From Amycolatopsis solani (GTDB taxonomy: Bacteria > Actinomycetota > Actinomycetes > Mycobacteriales > Pseudonocardiaceae), in NCBI RefSeq assembly GCF_033441515.1, contig NZ_JAWQJT010000002.1:434001-498000 (forward strand): DNA of 64,000 nucleotides. Direction: 5' to 3'. The position numbers were made by a program, and so were the translations under genes. Below the pieces are notes generated by a model. It had not been told where the DNA came from. It saw nothing but the letters and a program-made list of their open reading frames with translations, and did not search any database. Positions 61,442-64,000 of this stretch are shown here, in pieces (the first letter of the stretch is position 1; each line of letters begins with the position of its first letter).

Positions 61442-62192
61442 ACAGCGACCAGTTCTCGGCGAGCGCGAACCCCATCTCCGCGTAGAGCGGCACGCCCAGC
61501 GGGCTGGCGTGCAGGAACGCCGTCCGCGCGCCGAGGGCGTACGCCTCACGCAGCACCGCGTCCGTCGCAGCCCGGCCGTAGCCGCGGCGGCGGTACCGCG
61601 GCGGGACGCCGATGTTGAACACGCCCACCATGCCGTCCACCAGGACGCCGAACGACGTCGCGACCGGGGTGTCGTCGAGCTCGGCGACGTAACCGCGCAT
61701 GGCGGGGTGGTCGAGCACGGACGGCCGGGCGAAGACGGCGAACAGCGCGTCCGGGCCTTCGTACCCGGCGGCCATCGTGGTCCGGTAGCGGTCACTGTCC
61801 ACACCGGACACGTGCCGGACCTTGAGCCCGCCGGGGGTGCGGCCGGGGTCGTCGTCGATGTCCTTCACCATGAAGGGCAGCAGCGCCCGCTGCGTCAGGC
61901 CGTGGTCCGCCGCGATCGCGACGATCCGGTCGTCGACCCGCTCGCCGCGGACCTGGACGCTCCACGCCGCGGCCGCCGGCCGCGGTGAGCCGGCGAACTC
62001 GGCGATCTCGGCCGGGTCCGGTTCGGCGGCGACGTTGATGACGCCGTTGAGCAGGGGCATCGGGGCGCCCGAGACCAGCTCGGCGGTGCCGCCCGCGCCC
62101 TCGCGGAAGAAGCCGCCCGGCTGGGTGCCGGCGAACAGCGCCATCGCGCCGAGCCAAGCCCGTGCGGCCCGGTCGGTCGTTCCGTTTTCCAT
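61431..62192 (-). CDS. GNAT-family N-acetyltransferase
   Basis: A 253-residue acetyltransferase. The C-terminal GNAT domain has VGVFNIGVPPRYRRRGYGRA (acetyl-CoA pyrophosphate loop RRGYG) and ASPLGVPLYAEMGF. The N-terminal 110 residues form a separate domain. Substrate unknown. The 3' end overlaps that of the NmrA-like gene by 11 bp. Confidence 0.88.
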   Translation of the reverse strand: MENGTTDRAARAWLGAMALFAGTQPGGFFREGAGGTAELVSGAPMPLLNGVINVAAEPDPAEIAEFAGSPRPAAAAWSVQVRGERVDDRIVAIAADHGLTQRALLPFMVKDIDDDPGRTPGGLKVRHVSGVDSDRYRTTMAAGYEGPDALFAVFARPSVLDHPAMRGYVAELDDTPVATSFGVLVDGMVGVFNIGVPPRYRRRGYGRAATDAVLREAYALGARTAFLHASPLGVPLYAEMGFALAENWSLFTA

Positions 62193-62305
62193 CGTGTTCC
62201 TTTTCTCTCGTGGTAACGCTGACCGCGCAACCGAGGTCTGTCACACGGCGCGCCCCACCGGTGTCTTGAGGTCGTTCACCCCGCGACACGAGTGAGGACG
62301 AAGCC

Positions 62306-62791
62306 ATGGAAACCCGTCTCGACCTGTTCACCACCGAAACCGGCAGCCGGCTCGGCAAGCGGTTCGCCGCGCTCGGCCAGGTCATCGAGCGGTCGCCGCT
62401 GCCGGCGGCCACCCGGGAGCTGGTCAGCCTCCGGGCCAGCCAGATCAACGGCTGCGGCTGGTGCATTGACATGCACACCAAGGAAGCGGCGGCCGCGGGG
62501 GAGACGGCCGTCCGGCTCAACCTCGTCGCCGCGTGGCGGGAGTCGACCGTGTTCACCGAAGCCGAGCGGGTCGCGCTCGCCGTGGCCGAGGAGGGCACCC
62601 GCCTCGCCGACACCCACGAAGGCGTGTCCGACGAAACGTGGGCGCGGATGCGCGAGCACTACGACGACGAGCAGGCCGCCGCACTGGTCGCGCTGGTCGC
62701 CCTGATCAACGCGGCCAACCGGCTGGCCGTGCTCGTCCACCAGAAGGGCGGGTCCTACGAACCGGGGATGTTCGCCGCGTTCGGTGAGTGA
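62306..62791 (+). CDS. Carboxymuconolactone-decarboxylase / AhpD-like protein
   Basis: A 161-residue helical CMD-fold protein with the redox motif CGWCIDMH (CxxC plus His) typical of AhpD-like peroxidase partners. It is expected to protect against peroxide or act as a small-molecule carboxy-lyase. ATG 62306. Its end overlaps the convergent exporter gene by 37 bp. Confidence 0.9.
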   Translation: METRLDLFTTETGSRLGKRFAALGQVIERSPLPAATRELVSLRASQINGCGWCIDMHTKEAAAAGETAVRLNLVAAWRESTVFTEAERVALAVAEEGTRLADTHEGVSDETWARMREHYDDEQAAALVALVALINAANRLAVLVHQKGGSYEPGMFAAFGE

Positions 62792-64000
62792 CGCTTCAGC
62801 AGTCCGGCGAGGACGGTGCCGGCCACGAGCACGGGGACGATCGCGAGGAACGCCCCGCCGATGTTCCCGGCCACGTCCTCGCCGAGCAGGGTGCCGAAGA
62901 CGGCGACCCCGAACGCGGCGCCGATCGACCTGGCGAAGGTGACCACCGCGCTGGCGGCCCCGATGTCCGACGCCGGCACCGCGTTCTGCGCGGCCGTCAG
63001 CGCGACCATCGGGACCATGCCGATGCCGATCCCGGTGACGGCGAAGTAGCCGATGACGGCGAGCTGCGCGGTGCCGGGCGCCAGCGTGCTCAGCAGCAGG
63101 AGCCCGGCGACGTTCAGCGCCATCCCGGTCAGCAGCACCGGTCGCACCCGCGCCGGGTTCGCCACCCACCGGCCGGCGAACGACTGGCTGACGACCAGCC
63201 CGAGCACCAGCGGCAGCAGGTGCACCCCGGACAGCGTCGCCGACACGCCGTCGACGACCTGCAGGTACGTCGGCAGGTACACCAGGACGCTGAACATCGC
63301 GACGTTGGCGATGAAGCCGACGAGCGCGGCGATGACGACGGTCCGCGAAGCGAACATCGTCAGCGGCAGCACGGGTGCCGCGGCGCGGCGTTCGACCGGG
63401 ATCACCAAGGCCACCAGGACGATCGCCGCCACCGCGAGCGCCAGGGTGCCCGGCGCCGTCCAGCCCCACCGGGGACCGAAGGAGGTGATGAGGACCAGCG
63501 CGGTGGCCGCGCCGGCCAGGAGCAGCGCGCCGGCGTAGTCGATGCGGGCCACCGACCCGCGCCGCGCGGCGGCGGGCAGGGCTCGCGCGGCGAGGACCAC
63601 GGCCACCAGCCCGACCGGCACGTTGACCAGGAACGCCCACCGCCACGAGAGGTGGTCGGTGAACAGCCCGCCGAGCAGCGGGCCGGCGATGCTGGCGACG
63701 CCGTACACCGAGCCGAACCGGCCCTGGTAGCGGCCGCGCTCCGCGGGCGCGGCGATGTCGCCGACGAGCGCGAAGGTCAAGACGATCATCCCGCCGCCCG
63801 CGAGGCCCTGCAGGGCGCGGGCGGCGACGAGCTGGGGCAGGTCCTGGGCGAGGCCGCAGAGCGCGGAAGCGACCAGGAACGCCGTCGTGGCGACGAGGTA
63901 CAGGCGCTTGCGCCCGAGCATGTCGCCGAGCTTGCCCCACAACGGCGTGGCGGCGGTCGAGGCGAGCAGGTAGGAGGCGGTGATCCAGGCGATGTCGCGG
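62755..64000 (-). CDS. MFS drug exporter, DHA2-like (5' end outside window)
   Basis: The frame remains open at the right edge: upstream codons still read conserved sequence (ITASYLLASTAATPLWGKLGD), so the true start lies beyond 64000. The visible 410-odd residues cover at least twelve hydrophobic helices. Motif A is GKLGDMLGRKR and motif C-like is GGLFTDHLSWRWAFLVNVPVG, both typical of 14-TM DHA2 multidrug exporters. Substrate unknown. Confidence 0.9.
   Translation of the reverse strand, partial: RDIAWITASYLLASTAATPLWGKLGDMLGRKRLYLVATTAFLVASALCGLAQDLPQLVAARALQGLAGGGMIVLTFALVGDIAAPAERGRYQGRFGSVYGVASIAGPLLGGLFTDHLSWRWAFLVNVPVGLVAVVLAARALPAAARRGSVARIDYAGALLLAGAATALVLITSFGPRWGWTAPGTLALAVAAIVLVALVIPVERRAAAPVLPLTMFASRTVVIAALVGFIANVAMFSVLVYLPTYLQVVDGVSATLSGVHLLPLVLGLVVSQSFAGRWVANPARVRPVLLTGMALNVAGLLLLSTLAPGTAQLAVIGYFAVTGIGIGMVPMVALTAAQNAVPASDIGAASAVVTFARSIGAAFGVAVFGTLLGEDVAGNIGGAFLAIVPVLVAGTVLAGLLKRHSPNAANIPGS

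Overview
This window comes from a very GC-rich actinomycete. The style is that of Pseudonocardiaceae such as Amycolatopsis: SARP/AfsR regulators, a modular PKS/NRPS locus, many GTG starts, a CebR-type cellulose operator and dense SDR/TetR/XRE cassettes. The genus is inferred from style; no marker gene settles it.

Region 1 (1-16.6 kb) is the right-hand part of a hybrid PKS/NRPS biosynthetic locus. A left-truncated KS-AT-ACP polyketide synthase is followed by a SARP regulator. Then comes a tightly coupled operon: a truncated adenylation-like protein, a bimodular NRPS with no adenylation domain, an MFS exporter, an MbtH-ACP fusion, the E1-alpha, E1-beta and lipoyl-E2 components of a 2-oxoacid dehydrogenase-like complex, and an FkbH-like protein. 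In each NRPS module the adenylation slot holds a domain resembling the N-terminal part of FkbH proteins. The FkbH-like protein has lost its HAD aspartates and the second condensation domain has lost its catalytic His. The likely logic is a carbon unit delivered by the thiamine/lipoyl enzymes to a carrier protein, not ordinary amino-acid activation. A strong hairpin at 16576-16609 ends the operon.

Region 2 (16.6-23.0 kb) holds housekeeping or accessory genes: a methyltransferase, a MOSC/reductase/ferredoxin fusion, a CGNR regulator, DUF427, an SDR, a glyoxalase-fold protein, a 2H phosphoesterase and an SRPBCC protein.

Region 3 (23.0-33.8 kb) is the most unusual part. It contains a clear sigma-54 (RpoN) gene, a sigma factor generally regarded as absent from actinobacteria, and a GAFTGA-type enhancer-binding AAA+ activator with no visible DNA-binding domain. 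Three near-identical -24/-12 promoters (TGGCCCG-N4-TTGCW) precede rpoN itself, a rightward operon of four largely unknown genes (24.5-30.2 kb) and a leftward operon encoding a hydrolase/DUF2272/phage-tail-tip-lysozyme protein, a DUF1508-like protein and the activator (33.7-30.1 kb). This looks like a self-contained sigma-54 regulon whose effectors are an acidic/glycine-zipper protein, a zinc-peptidase-like protein, a 595-residue unknown, an amidohydrolase and a multidomain wall hydrolase.

Region 4 (33.8-64 kb) is a mosaic of small regulator/enzyme cassettes. These include an APH-like kinase, SDR/XRE pairs, a cupin with an AraC regulator, a large AfsR-type SARP, TetR/methyltransferase, a KR-ACP polyketide synthase remnant and MarR/SDR. 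Further right are a YtrA-type GntR/ABC transporter, a flavin mono-oxygenase with a membrane protein and TetR, DUF2235, a LysR regulator with an inositol-phosphatase-like protein, a CebR-controlled GH5 cellulase, HxlR/NmrA, GNAT, AhpD-like and a right-truncated DHA2 exporter. Several divergent intergenic regions carry clear palindromic operators. Apart from the low-confidence remnant near 36.6 kb, no gene-free stretch reaches 300 bases.
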